A stretch of 64,000 bases of DNA from Sphingopyxis sp. (lineage in GTDB: Bacteria; Pseudomonadota; Alphaproteobacteria; Sphingomonadales; Sphingomonadaceae): the NCBI RefSeq assembly GCF_016704835.1, contig NZ_JADIZJ010000001.1, positions 853,001-917,000 of the forward strand, in the 5' to 3' direction. Made by a program: the position numbers and the translations under genes. The notes beneath the pieces were generated by a model. It was given only the letters and a program-made list of their open reading frames with translations. It made no database searches and was not told the DNA's origin. Below are positions 8,790 through 16,620 of the stretch, in pieces; within the stretch, counting starts at the first letter, position 1; each line of letters starts with the position of its first letter.

Positions 8790-11612
8790 ATGAAATCATC
8801 TACCCTTTGTGCTGCGCGATTTATGCGCACTACTGCGCTCGGTGTGTCGATCGCAATGGCCGTGGTCGCTGCGCCCGCCTTTGCGCAGGACGCCCCGGCC
8901 GACGAGACCGTCGACGACAGCGACAACACCCCGATCATCGTCACCGCACAGGGCCGTTCGCAGCTCTTGTCCGACGTGCCGGTCGCAATCTCGGCGGTGA
9001 ACGCCGAAACGCTGCAGAACAGCGGCGCCAATGACATCCGGCAACTCAACCAGCTCGCCCCCTCGCTGCTCGTTTCGTCGACCGGTTCGGAAGCCAATGG
9101 CTCGGCGCGCATCCGCGGCATCGGCACCGTCGGCGACAATCCCGGTCTCGAAAGCTCGGTTCCCGTATTTATCGACGGCGTTTATCGCTCGCGTTCGGGC
9201 ATCGGCCTCAACGAACTTGGCGAAATCGACCGTATCGAAGTGCAGCGCGGGCCGCAGGGCACACTGGGCGGCCGCAACTCGTCGGCCGGGTTGATCAGCA
9301 TCTATTCGAAAAAGCCCGCTTTCAGTTTCGGCGCTACGGGTGAGGTCACCTATGGCAATTACGACTATTGGCGCCTCGGCGGCAGCGTCACGGGTCCAAT
9401 CAGCGACACGCTCGCCGCGCGTATCGACGGCGTGTGGGTGAAGCGGGACGGCTTTCTGCGCGATGCGAACAACAACCGCGACGTCAACAACCGCGACCGT
9501 TATTTCCTGCGCGGCCAGTTGCTGTTCGAACCGACCGACGCGCTTTCAATCCGCCTGATCGCCGATTATACCTCGCGCGACGAAGAGTGCTGCGGCGCGA
9601 CCTATGTCGGCCCGACGGTCAACCCCTATATCGGCAATCTCAATACGCCGAGCAGCCCAGGGGCAGCAGCGACGCCGACGAGCAACAACATCATCAATGT
9701 TCTGCGCGACCTTGGCCAGCCGCTGGCGGCGTTCAACCAGGGCTATAGCCGCGACATCTCGGTCACCCCGGGCCGCAGCTTTGCTGGCGAGACCACCGAT
9801 TACGGCTTCTCAGGCCAGATCGACTATGACTTCGGCGGCGCTACGCTGACCTCGATCACCGGCTACCGCGAATATCGGTCGAGCCAGGCGGGCGACGTCG
9901 ATTATGGCACGGTCGATATCCTCTATCGCGCCCCGAGCGACGATGCCTACCGTCAGTTCCACACCTTTACCCAGGAACTGCGCCTGCAGGGCGAAGCCTT
10001 TGACGGCAAGCTCGACTGGCTGGTTGGCGGCTTTTACGCCAATGAAAAGCTGACCGTTCGCGACAATCTGCGCTTCGGCACGCAATATGGCCGTTTCGCA
10101 GCTTGCCGCCTTATAACAGGCACAGCGCTCGCGGGCCTTTATTCGCCGACCAACCCATCGTGCGTCATTCCCGGCGTAGGGCAGGCGACGCTCGCGGGTG
10201 CAACCGGCGCGTCGGGTCCGGATATCGTCGCAGCCTTAGCGGCGCTCGACGGCCTTAGCGATCGCGGCAGCATCAACGACCGTTACTTCCAGGAAGACAA
10301 CAACTGGGCGCTGTTCACCCACAATATCTTCCACATCACCGACAAGCTCGATTTCACCTTTGGCCTGCGTTACACGAACGACAAGAAGAAGTTCGCGGCA
10401 ACCTTTACCAACGACAACACGGTCTGCACTACCGTGCAGGGGCTGGTTCTCAACGATCTGACGACCACCACGGCCGGGACACCCACCCAGAGCGCCACCG
10501 CGCGCGCGCTGGCCGGCGCCCTCATCGGCCTCAGCTGTCAGGGCAATTCGACCGCCGAGCTCAACAATGTGTCGATCAACGACAAGCGCAGCGAGGATGA
10601 ATTTACCGGCACGGCGATCCTCTCGTACAAGCCGATCGACGATCTGATGGTCTATGCGAGCTATTCGCGCGGCTACAAGGCGGGCGGTTTCAACCTCGAC
10701 CGTTCGGCGCTCAAATCTCCGATTCTGCCGTTCGCGTCCTCGGGCGGAGCGCAGGCGCTGGTCAGTAACCTCCAATTCGACCCGGAAACGGTGCACAGCT
10801 ATGAACTGGGCGCCAAATATTCGACCGGTCCGTTCGGCATGGGGCTGACCTTCTTCCGGTCGGACTTCTCGAGCTTCCAGCTGAACACGTTCAACGGCAC
10901 CGTCTTCCTCGTGCAGAACGTCAACGGCTGCGATACCAGTCTGAACGGCGGCGACCGCGACCAGAGCAAGTTCGCCGGCGCGCCGAACTTCAACGCCGCG
11001 GCGGCGACCACCGGCGCCTGCGCGGCCGATGACGTCAGCTATGGCGTGCGGACCGAAGGTTTCGAACTCGAAGCTTCGCTCGTTCCGGCGCAGAGCTTCC
11101 GCATGACCGCGGGCCTGACCTATGCGAAGACGAAATATCGCAACGATCTGGTCGGCAATGACTCGGGCGCGCCGCTCGATCAGGCGCTCCGCCTGCTCCC
11201 GGGAAACAATCTGTCGAACGCGCCCGAACTGGTCGCCACCGGCAGCGTCGCCTGGACCCCTGACATCGGCAGCAGCGGCCTGACCGGCCTTGTCTATATC
11301 GATGGCCGCATGACCAGCGATTACAACACCGGTTCGGACCTGTTCCCCCAAAAGGCGCAGGACGGTTATGCCCTGTTCAACGCCCGCATCGGCATTCGCG
11401 GCCCCGACGAGAAATGGGGCATCGAATTCTGGGGCCAGAATATCTTCAACAAACAATATGCGCAGGTCGCGTTCAACTCACCGTTCCAGGAAGGCGCCAC
11501 GTCGGCAACGACCGCTTTTGCCGACCCGCAGTACCCGGGCGGCCGCCAGATCTTCTCGCAGTTCCTGGCCGAGCCGCGGACCTATGGCGTGACGCTGCGC
11601 GGCAAGTTCTGA
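8790..11612 (+). CDS. TonB-dependent outer-membrane receptor 1
   Basis: About 940 residues. A signal peptide ends at AFAQD, and a short TonB-box-like segment (TPIIVTAQ) precedes the plug domain (SARIRGIGTVG, FIDGVYRSR, QRGPQGTL). A 22-strand beta-barrel ends in the aromatic terminus TYGVTLRGKF. The start at 8790 has GAGAGGAG 8 bases upstream; an ATG at 8769 precedes that site and is rejected. The plug loop reads GTLGGRNSSAGLISI where most members have GTLFGRNSTAGLINI. It is paralogous to the next gene. No substrate-specific enzyme or sigma/anti-sigma pair lies alongside, so the ligand is unknown. A strong terminator follows. Confidence 0.95.
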   Translation: MKSSTLCAARFMRTTALGVSIAMAVVAAPAFAQDAPADETVDDSDNTPIIVTAQGRSQLLSDVPVAISAVNAETLQNSGANDIRQLNQLAPSLLVSSTGSEANGSARIRGIGTVGDNPGLESSVPVFIDGVYRSRSGIGLNELGEIDRIEVQRGPQGTLGGRNSSAGLISIYSKKPAFSFGATGEVTYGNYDYWRLGGSVTGPISDTLAARIDGVWVKRDGFLRDANNNRDVNNRDRYFLRGQLLFEPTDALSIRLIADYTSRDEECCGATYVGPTVNPYIGNLNTPSSPGAAATPTSNNIINVLRDLGQPLAAFNQGYSRDISVTPGRSFAGETTDYGFSGQIDYDFGGATLTSITGYREYRSSQAGDVDYGTVDILYRAPSDDAYRQFHTFTQELRLQGEAFDGKLDWLVGGFYANEKLTVRDNLRFGTQYGRFAACRLITGTALAGLYSPTNPSCVIPGVGQATLAGATGASGPDIVAALAALDGLSDRGSINDRYFQEDNNWALFTHNIFHITDKLDFTFGLRYTNDKKKFAATFTNDNTVCTTVQGLVLNDLTTTTAGTPTQSATARALAGALIGLSCQGNSTAELNNVSINDKRSEDEFTGTAILSYKPIDDLMVYASYSRGYKAGGFNLDRSALKSPILPFASSGGAQALVSNLQFDPETVHSYELGAKYSTGPFGMGLTFFRSDFSSFQLNTFNGTVFLVQNVNGCDTSLNGGDRDQSKFAGAPNFNAAAATTGACAADDVSYGVRTEGFELEASLVPAQSFRMTAGLTYAKTKYRNDLVGNDSGAPLDQALRLLPGNNLSNAPELVATGSVAWTPDIGSSGLTGLVYIDGRMTSDYNTGSDLFPQKAQDGYALFNARIGIRGPDEKWGIEFWGQNIFNKQYAQVAFNSPFQEGATSATTAFADPQYPGGRQIFSQFLAEPRTYGVTLRGKF

Positions 11613-11635
11613 CCGCTCATCATCTTGAAAACATT

Positions 11636-11669
11636 GAGGGCGGGACCATTGGTCCCGCCCTCTTTTTTT
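11636..11669 (+). terminator. Strong intrinsic terminator after TonB receptor 1
   Basis: A perfect 12-bp GC-rich stem with a 3-base loop is followed by seven T residues, 24 bases after the receptor stop. It separates the two receptor genes into independent transcription units. Confidence 0.93.
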
Positions 11670-11864
11670 GCCCGCAGTGCGGCCGCGCAAGTGAACTCGT
11701 TGCTTCTGACAGCTGTGGCCAAAAAGCCGCGCTCGGCGCACAATGACGTTACGGCGCGGGCAGGTACTGGCCACCAACCGCGATGTCGTGATACGCTCGC
11801 GTTCAAATAAGAAATCGTGCTGCTCTCCCACCAAAAATTGTGCCGTGTGAGGAGGGCCAGATCC

Positions 11865-14672
11865 ATGAAAAACACATCCAGATGTACCGCCAACCTGCTG
11901 CGCGCCAGCGCCGCGGGCCTGTCGCTGTCATTCGCCATGCTGGCGATGCCCGCCATGGCGCAGGACGCCGGCGCGGAGACCAGCGACGAAACGATCATCG
12001 TCACCGCCACGCGGCGCAGTGAGGCGCTGTCCGACGTGCCGATCGCCGTCTCGGCGGTCACCGGCGAAACCCTGGAAAAGACCGGCGCGACCGATGTGCG
12101 CGCGCTGGGGCAGGTGGCGCCGTCACTGCTGGTGTCCGGGGCCACGAGTGAGGTCAATTTTTCGGCACGCATCCGCGGCATCGGCACGGTGGGTGAAAAT
12201 CCCGGGCTGGAATCGTCGGTCGGCCTGTTCATCGACGGCGTCTATCGCAGCCGCACCGGGGTCGGCCTGTCCGAACTCGGTGACATCGAACGCGTCGAAG
12301 TGCTCCGCGGGCCGCAGGGTACCTTGTTCGGTCGCAACTCGACCGCCGGGCTGATCAACATCGTCACCAAAGGCCCCGACCTCAGCGGTTTTGGCGCCAA
12401 GGGGTCGATCAGCTACGGCAATTATGACTATTGGCGCGTCGACGGCATGGTCAACGCGCCGCTGGGCGAAAAGGCCGCGGTGCGCGTCGACGGCGTCTGG
12501 CAACAGCGCGATGGTTTTATCAAGAATGCGACCGCGGGCGAGCCCGACATCAACGACCGCGATCGTTGGCTGGCGCGCGGCCAGTTGCTGCTCAAACCCA
12601 GCGAGACCATGAAGCTTCGCCTGATCGCCGATTATAGCGAGCGCAAGGAAAACTGCTGCGGCGGGGTCTTGCTCAATCCGGTGCGCAACCTGGCGCGCGG
12701 CGCCGACGGCTTTCCCGTCGCGTCGACGAACACGCTGCTCCCGGTGCTGCAGGCGCTCGGTGCCAACCATCAGGTGCCGCCGACGGGGACGAGCTACGTG
12801 CGCAGCCAGGCGACGACGCCGGGAGTCACCTATCGGTCGGACACCAAGGATTGGGGCGTGTCGGGCGAGGTCAGCTGGGAGCTGGGAACAGCATCGCTGA
12901 CGTCGATCACCGCCTATCGCGACTACAAGAATGCGCAGGGCCAGGACGCCGATTTCAGCGCGCTCGACGTGCTGCGCCGCACCGACCTCGACCGCCGGTT
13001 CCGCCTGTTCACGCAGGAACTGCGGTTGCAGGGTGAGGCGTTCGACGGGCGGCTCGACTGGCTGGTCGGCGGCTATTACGCGAACGAGAAACTCAACGTC
13101 GACGACGACATCGTCTATGGCAATAATTACGAGCAATTCGCCAACTGCCTGCTCTTCGCCAGCGCGCTACCCACTGCCGTGCTGCCGTCGAACCCGCAAT
13201 GCGTGAATGTCCCGGTGGTGCAAGGCACGATCACCGCGCTGTCGGGGCTTCCCGTCGGCGACCCGCGCCGCGCGTCGATCCCGCTTTTGTCAGCGTTGAT
13301 CGCCAATCCGGCGCGCCCCGGCTTCGGGTCGCTCGCCGCCGCGCTCGGCCAGCCGACGCTGGCGATCAACGGCACCGGCAACCAAGGATCGACCTTTGCG
13401 CAGCAGAGCCGCAATTTTGCGGTCTTCACCCACAACAGCTTTGACATCATCGAGGATGCGCTGACCCTGACGGTCGGCGCGCGTTACACCAGCGAGCGCA
13501 AGACTCTGGATGCCGACGCCAATTTCAACAATTCCATCTGCTCGCTGGTGGTCAATTCGCCCTTCCAGTCGCTCGCGACCTTGCCGTGCGTCATCAATGG
13601 CACCGCGCCCGACCTGCCGCGCGGGAGCGCCGGGACGGTGTTCAAAGACAATGAGTGGACCGGCACTGCGGTGCTGAGCTGGAAACCGACCCCCGACGTG
13701 CTCGTCTATGGGTCGGCGTCGAAGGGCTATAAGGCCGGCGGGTTCAATCTCGATTTTTCGGCGCTCGACCGCACCTGCAACGTCACCTTTGACACCGCTT
13801 GCGCGGCGCGGCTGGCGCTGCCCGCCAATACGAGCGGCAACGGGCGCCCCGAGGCGAGCGACCTGCAATTCGCGAGCGAAAAGGTCGATGCGTATGAACT
13901 GGGCATCAAATATGACGGCCCCGGCTTCGATCTCAACATTGCCGCCTTTTATCAGGAATATAGCAATTACCAGCTCAATACCTTCAACGGTGTCAATTTC
14001 GAAGTCACCAATATCCAGGCGTGCAAGGACGATCTGGGTGGCACCGATGCCGACGGATCGGCGGCGACCGGCGGCTGTGCGGCCGATCGACTGAAACCTG
14101 GGGTACGGTCAAAGGGAGTCGAGATCGAAACCTTTATCCGCCCCGCCCGCTACCTGTCCGTCAACATGGGGCTGACCTATGTCGACACCCTCTATCGCCG
14201 CAATCTGGTCGGGACCGGCGGACGGCCGCTGTCGCCGGTGTTGTTCCAGCTGCCCGGCCGCGGCGTGTCAAACGCGCCGCGCTATGTCGCGACCGCAGGC
14301 GTCAGCTGGACTCCGCCGATCGGCAATTCGGGAATGAGCGCGCTCATCTATGTCGACACACGCCTGCAGAGCGACACCAACACCGGCTCGGATCTTGATG
14401 TCGAAAAGATTCAGGACGGCTTTGCGGTCTTTAACGGACGACTAGGCCTCTACGGCCCCGACCGCCGCTGGGGCATCGAGCTGTGGGGTCAGAATCTGTT
14501 CAACAAGAAATATTACCAGATCGGCGCCGACATGCCGCTGCAGGGTGGCGGCACCTTCCGCGCCGTGGCGGCGCCCGCGGCGAGCGGGCTCAGCGGCACC
14601 GCCAACCAGCTGTTCGTTGGCTTCCCCGGCGAACCGCGCACCTATGGCGTAACGCTACGCGGCCAATTCTGA
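11865..14672 (+). CDS. TonB-dependent outer-membrane receptor 2
   Basis: About 935 residues. Signal peptide MKNTSRCTANLLRASAAGLS and following, cleaved near AMAQD; TonB-box-like ETIIVTATRR; plug domain with RGPQGTLFGRNSTAGLINI; barrel ending in TYGVTLRGQF. The start at 11865 has AGGAGGG 8 bases upstream, so the longer frame from 11817 is not used. Over the plug and many barrel strands it closely matches receptor 1, implying a tandem duplication followed by divergence of extracellular loops. Such receptors import siderophores, vitamins or carbohydrates using TonB energy. The substrate cannot be read from the sequence. Confidence 0.95.
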   Translation: MKNTSRCTANLLRASAAGLSLSFAMLAMPAMAQDAGAETSDETIIVTATRRSEALSDVPIAVSAVTGETLEKTGATDVRALGQVAPSLLVSGATSEVNFSARIRGIGTVGENPGLESSVGLFIDGVYRSRTGVGLSELGDIERVEVLRGPQGTLFGRNSTAGLINIVTKGPDLSGFGAKGSISYGNYDYWRVDGMVNAPLGEKAAVRVDGVWQQRDGFIKNATAGEPDINDRDRWLARGQLLLKPSETMKLRLIADYSERKENCCGGVLLNPVRNLARGADGFPVASTNTLLPVLQALGANHQVPPTGTSYVRSQATTPGVTYRSDTKDWGVSGEVSWELGTASLTSITAYRDYKNAQGQDADFSALDVLRRTDLDRRFRLFTQELRLQGEAFDGRLDWLVGGYYANEKLNVDDDIVYGNNYEQFANCLLFASALPTAVLPSNPQCVNVPVVQGTITALSGLPVGDPRRASIPLLSALIANPARPGFGSLAAALGQPTLAINGTGNQGSTFAQQSRNFAVFTHNSFDIIEDALTLTVGARYTSERKTLDADANFNNSICSLVVNSPFQSLATLPCVINGTAPDLPRGSAGTVFKDNEWTGTAVLSWKPTPDVLVYGSASKGYKAGGFNLDFSALDRTCNVTFDTACAARLALPANTSGNGRPEASDLQFASEKVDAYELGIKYDGPGFDLNIAAFYQEYSNYQLNTFNGVNFEVTNIQACKDDLGGTDADGSAATGGCAADRLKPGVRSKGVEIETFIRPARYLSVNMGLTYVDTLYRRNLVGTGGRPLSPVLFQLPGRGVSNAPRYVATAGVSWTPPIGNSGMSALIYVDTRLQSDTNTGSDLDVEKIQDGFAVFNGRLGLYGPDRRWGIELWGQNLFNKKYYQIGADMPLQGGGTFRAVAAPAASGLSGTANQLFVGFPGEPRTYGVTLRGQF

Positions 14673-14712
14673 TCCGACCTCTCCCACTCCCCCATGCGGG
14701 GAGGACGAGGGA

Positions 14713-14751
14713 GGGCCTGTCGCAGCCGGGCACTGTTGCGTCAGGCCCTTT
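14713..14751 (+). terminator. Terminator after TonB receptor 2
   Basis: An interrupted stem of 7 + 4 bp with one T-T mismatch (outer arms GGGCCTG/CAGGCCC, inner CGCA/TGCG) encloses a 12-base loop and runs into TTT. It lies 40 bases after the receptor stop. Confidence 0.75.
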
Positions 14752-14779
14752 CCTTTGGGCAAAATCCTCCTGTCGCTTT

Positions 14780-14862
14780 CGTGATCCCGGGCTTGGCTCG
14801 GAATCCCGCGTTTCACCGCCTCGTCGCCAGAGCGACGCCCCGGATCAAGTCCGGAGTGACGA
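14780..14862. repeat. Intergenic inverted-repeat element (family E, copy 1)
   Basis: Two imperfect inverted arms lie between convergent receptor 2 and holA: a CGTGATCCCGGGCTTG-like arm and a CCGGATCAAGTCCGG-like arm ending in AGTGACGATGA. A similar element is at 53780-53840. It resembles the short palindromic repeats scattered through sphingomonad genomes. Confidence 0.55.
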
Positions 14863-14896
14863 TGAAAGAAGTGGCTCCTGTTGAGAGAATGCCGCG

Positions 14897-15928
14897 CTAC
14901 CGCGCCCGCGCCGCCTGATGCGCGATGTCGGTCATCAGCTTGCGGAACAGTACCCCGCCAGGCGTCCCGGATGATTTGAGCGCGCGTTCGCAATCGATGA
15001 GCCGGCTCATCAACCGCGCGACGCGCACCGAATCCCAGATGTGCAGCTGCGCGGTCACTGCATCGCGTTCTTTCCAGAAAATGCCGCTGGTTCGCGCCGC
15101 GACGACGGTCGCCGGATGCGCCCCGGCATCGACTTCGGCGCGCAGCCGCGCCAGCGCCATGGCGCGGATCGCCAGCGCGCGGATGATGCGGATTTCGGCG
15201 ACGCCGACCGCGGTCGCTTTCGCCAGCATCGCGGGCAGGTCGCGCACCTTGCCGCCCAGCGCGACATTGATGCACTCGCTGACGTCTTCCTCATGCGTCG
15301 CAGCGCCCAGCACGGCGATGTCGGCGGCGGTGACCTGCCGCTGGCGATCCGCCGCAGCGTCCAGATACAACGCCATCTTTTCGATCTCGCGCCGCATCAG
15401 CGCCTGATCGCTCGAGACCAGATCGATGAGCAGTTGCGCCTCGGCATTGGCAAGCCGCAACCCCTGTTCCTCGGCCGCCGCCATCGCGATGCCGACAAGC
15501 GCGCGGCGGTCGGGCTGGTAGCAGATCGCGGCGACGGCGTGGTTCGAGCCTTCGACCAACTTGACCAGTTTCGACTTGGCGGTGACCGACGCGCCGGTCG
15601 CGATCACCGGGTTGATGACCGTGTCGGCGGCGAGCAGCGCCTCGACTGCGGCGACGCTGTCGTCGCCGCTGCCGGTGAGTTCGAGGCGGATGATCCGCGC
15701 CGATGAAAACAGCGACATCGACGCAGCTTCGGCGGCGAGCAGTGAAGGATCCTGCGCGAGCTGCGATCCCGACAGGTCGACGCGTTCGGCATCCCTGCCC
15801 GCAAGCCCGACCAGATGGCCCGCCACCGCAGCCATCGTCGCCTCGTCGGGACCGGTCAGCAGCGTGAAACGAAGCGCGGGATCGAGGCGCGACTGGCGTT
15901 CGAGGTCGGCAGGCTTGACCGTCTTCAT
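14897..15928 (-). CDS. holA: DNA polymerase III subunit delta
   Basis: The delta subunit of the clamp loader opens the beta sliding clamp. The 343 residues match the usual length. The sequence shows the N-terminal AAA-like fold (FTLLTGPDEATM), the central SSDQALMRREIEKMALY segment typical of HolA, and the helical C-terminal collar domain (FWKERDAVTAQL). It lies 6 bases after lptE on the same strand; leuS-lptE-holA is a conserved alphaproteobacterial order. Confidence 0.93.
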   Translation of the reverse strand: MKTVKPADLERQSRLDPALRFTLLTGPDEATMAAVAGHLVGLAGRDAERVDLSGSQLAQDPSLLAAEAASMSLFSSARIIRLELTGSGDDSVAAVEALLAADTVINPVIATGASVTAKSKLVKLVEGSNHAVAAICYQPDRRALVGIAMAAAEEQGLRLANAEAQLLIDLVSSDQALMRREIEKMALYLDAAADRQRQVTAADIAVLGAATHEEDVSECINVALGGKVRDLPAMLAKATAVGVAEIRIIRALAIRAMALARLRAEVDAGAHPATVVAARTSGIFWKERDAVTAQLHIWDSVRVARLMSRLIDCERALKSSGTPGGVLFRKLMTDIAHQAARAR

Positions 15929-15934
15929 CGACGG

Positions 15935-16498
15935 TTACGGGGTCGGCGTCGGCGTCGCCGCTGGCGCCTCGGTCGCTGTCCGGCCGCCGCCGCGATCGGC
16001 GAACACCGCTAGTCGCGTGACGATCTGGTCCGAAATTCCCGACGCGAGCCGTTCGAGCGCCGACGATTCGGCAGCGATCGTCGCATATTCGCTGCCAACG
16101 ACGTCGATCCCGGCGTCCTGCGCGGCGGTCGCGTCGAGCAGCACTTCGCCGCTCGCGGCATCGACGAGCTGGTAGCGCGCACGCAAGGTGCGGCGTTCGC
16201 GCGTCACCGCGTCGTCGGCGCGGACGCCGAAACCGGTGATCGAGTCTTCGAGCCGGACGTCGAGGCGCAGGCGTTTGCCGGCACCTTGCCCGCCCTGCGT
16301 CGCCTGCAAGCGGTCGCGCAGTGCGTTGCGGACGAGCCAGCCACTATGCCCCTCGATCGGTGCGACATCGACATCGGCGAGCACCGTCGCCACCGCACCG
16401 CGGCTGCCGTTCGCGTAAAGCGGACGCAACCCGCAGCCGCTGACCAGCAGCGAGGCGGCGACGAGCGAAGAGGTGAGGAGGTTACGCATCGCCGACAC
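15935..16498 (-). CDS. lptE: LPS assembly lipoprotein LptE
   Basis: LptE plugs the LptD barrel that inserts lipopolysaccharide in the outer membrane. The 187-residue product has a lipoprotein signal peptide with lipobox LVSG-Cys22 followed by GLRPLY, the usual LptE mature N-terminus. The C-terminal tail is Ala/Thr/Pro-rich (residues 175-187). A second in-frame ATG at residue 4 is an equally possible start. It sits between leuS and holA; an inverted-repeat element separates it from leuS. Confidence 0.9.
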   Translation of the reverse strand: MSAMRNLLTSSLVAASLLVSGCGLRPLYANGSRGAVATVLADVDVAPIEGHSGWLVRNALRDRLQATQGGQGAGKRLRLDVRLEDSITGFGVRADDAVTRERRTLRARYQLVDAASGEVLLDATAAQDAGIDVVGSEYATIAAESSALERLASGISDQIVTRLAVFADRGGGRTATEAPAATPTPTP

Positions 16499-16513
16499 TA
16501 TTGACCCTTATCC

Positions 16514-16593
16514 CCGTTCGTGTCGAGCAAAGTCGAGACACCCCGAAGGCGCGCACGAACGATGGGCATATCGATTTCGCTCGATGCGAACGG
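16514..16593. repeat. Intergenic inverted-repeat element (family A, copy 1)
   Basis: Two roughly 30-base imperfect inverted arms, CCGTTCGTGTCGAGCAAAGT and following, and its complement near 16564-16593, lie in the leuS-lptE gap. A second copy with a closely similar arm is at 47641-47712. It may act as a processing or attenuation hairpin within the leuS-lptE transcript. Confidence 0.7.
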
Positions 16594-16620
16594 ACGTGGA
16601 GATGCGATAGAATTCATTTT

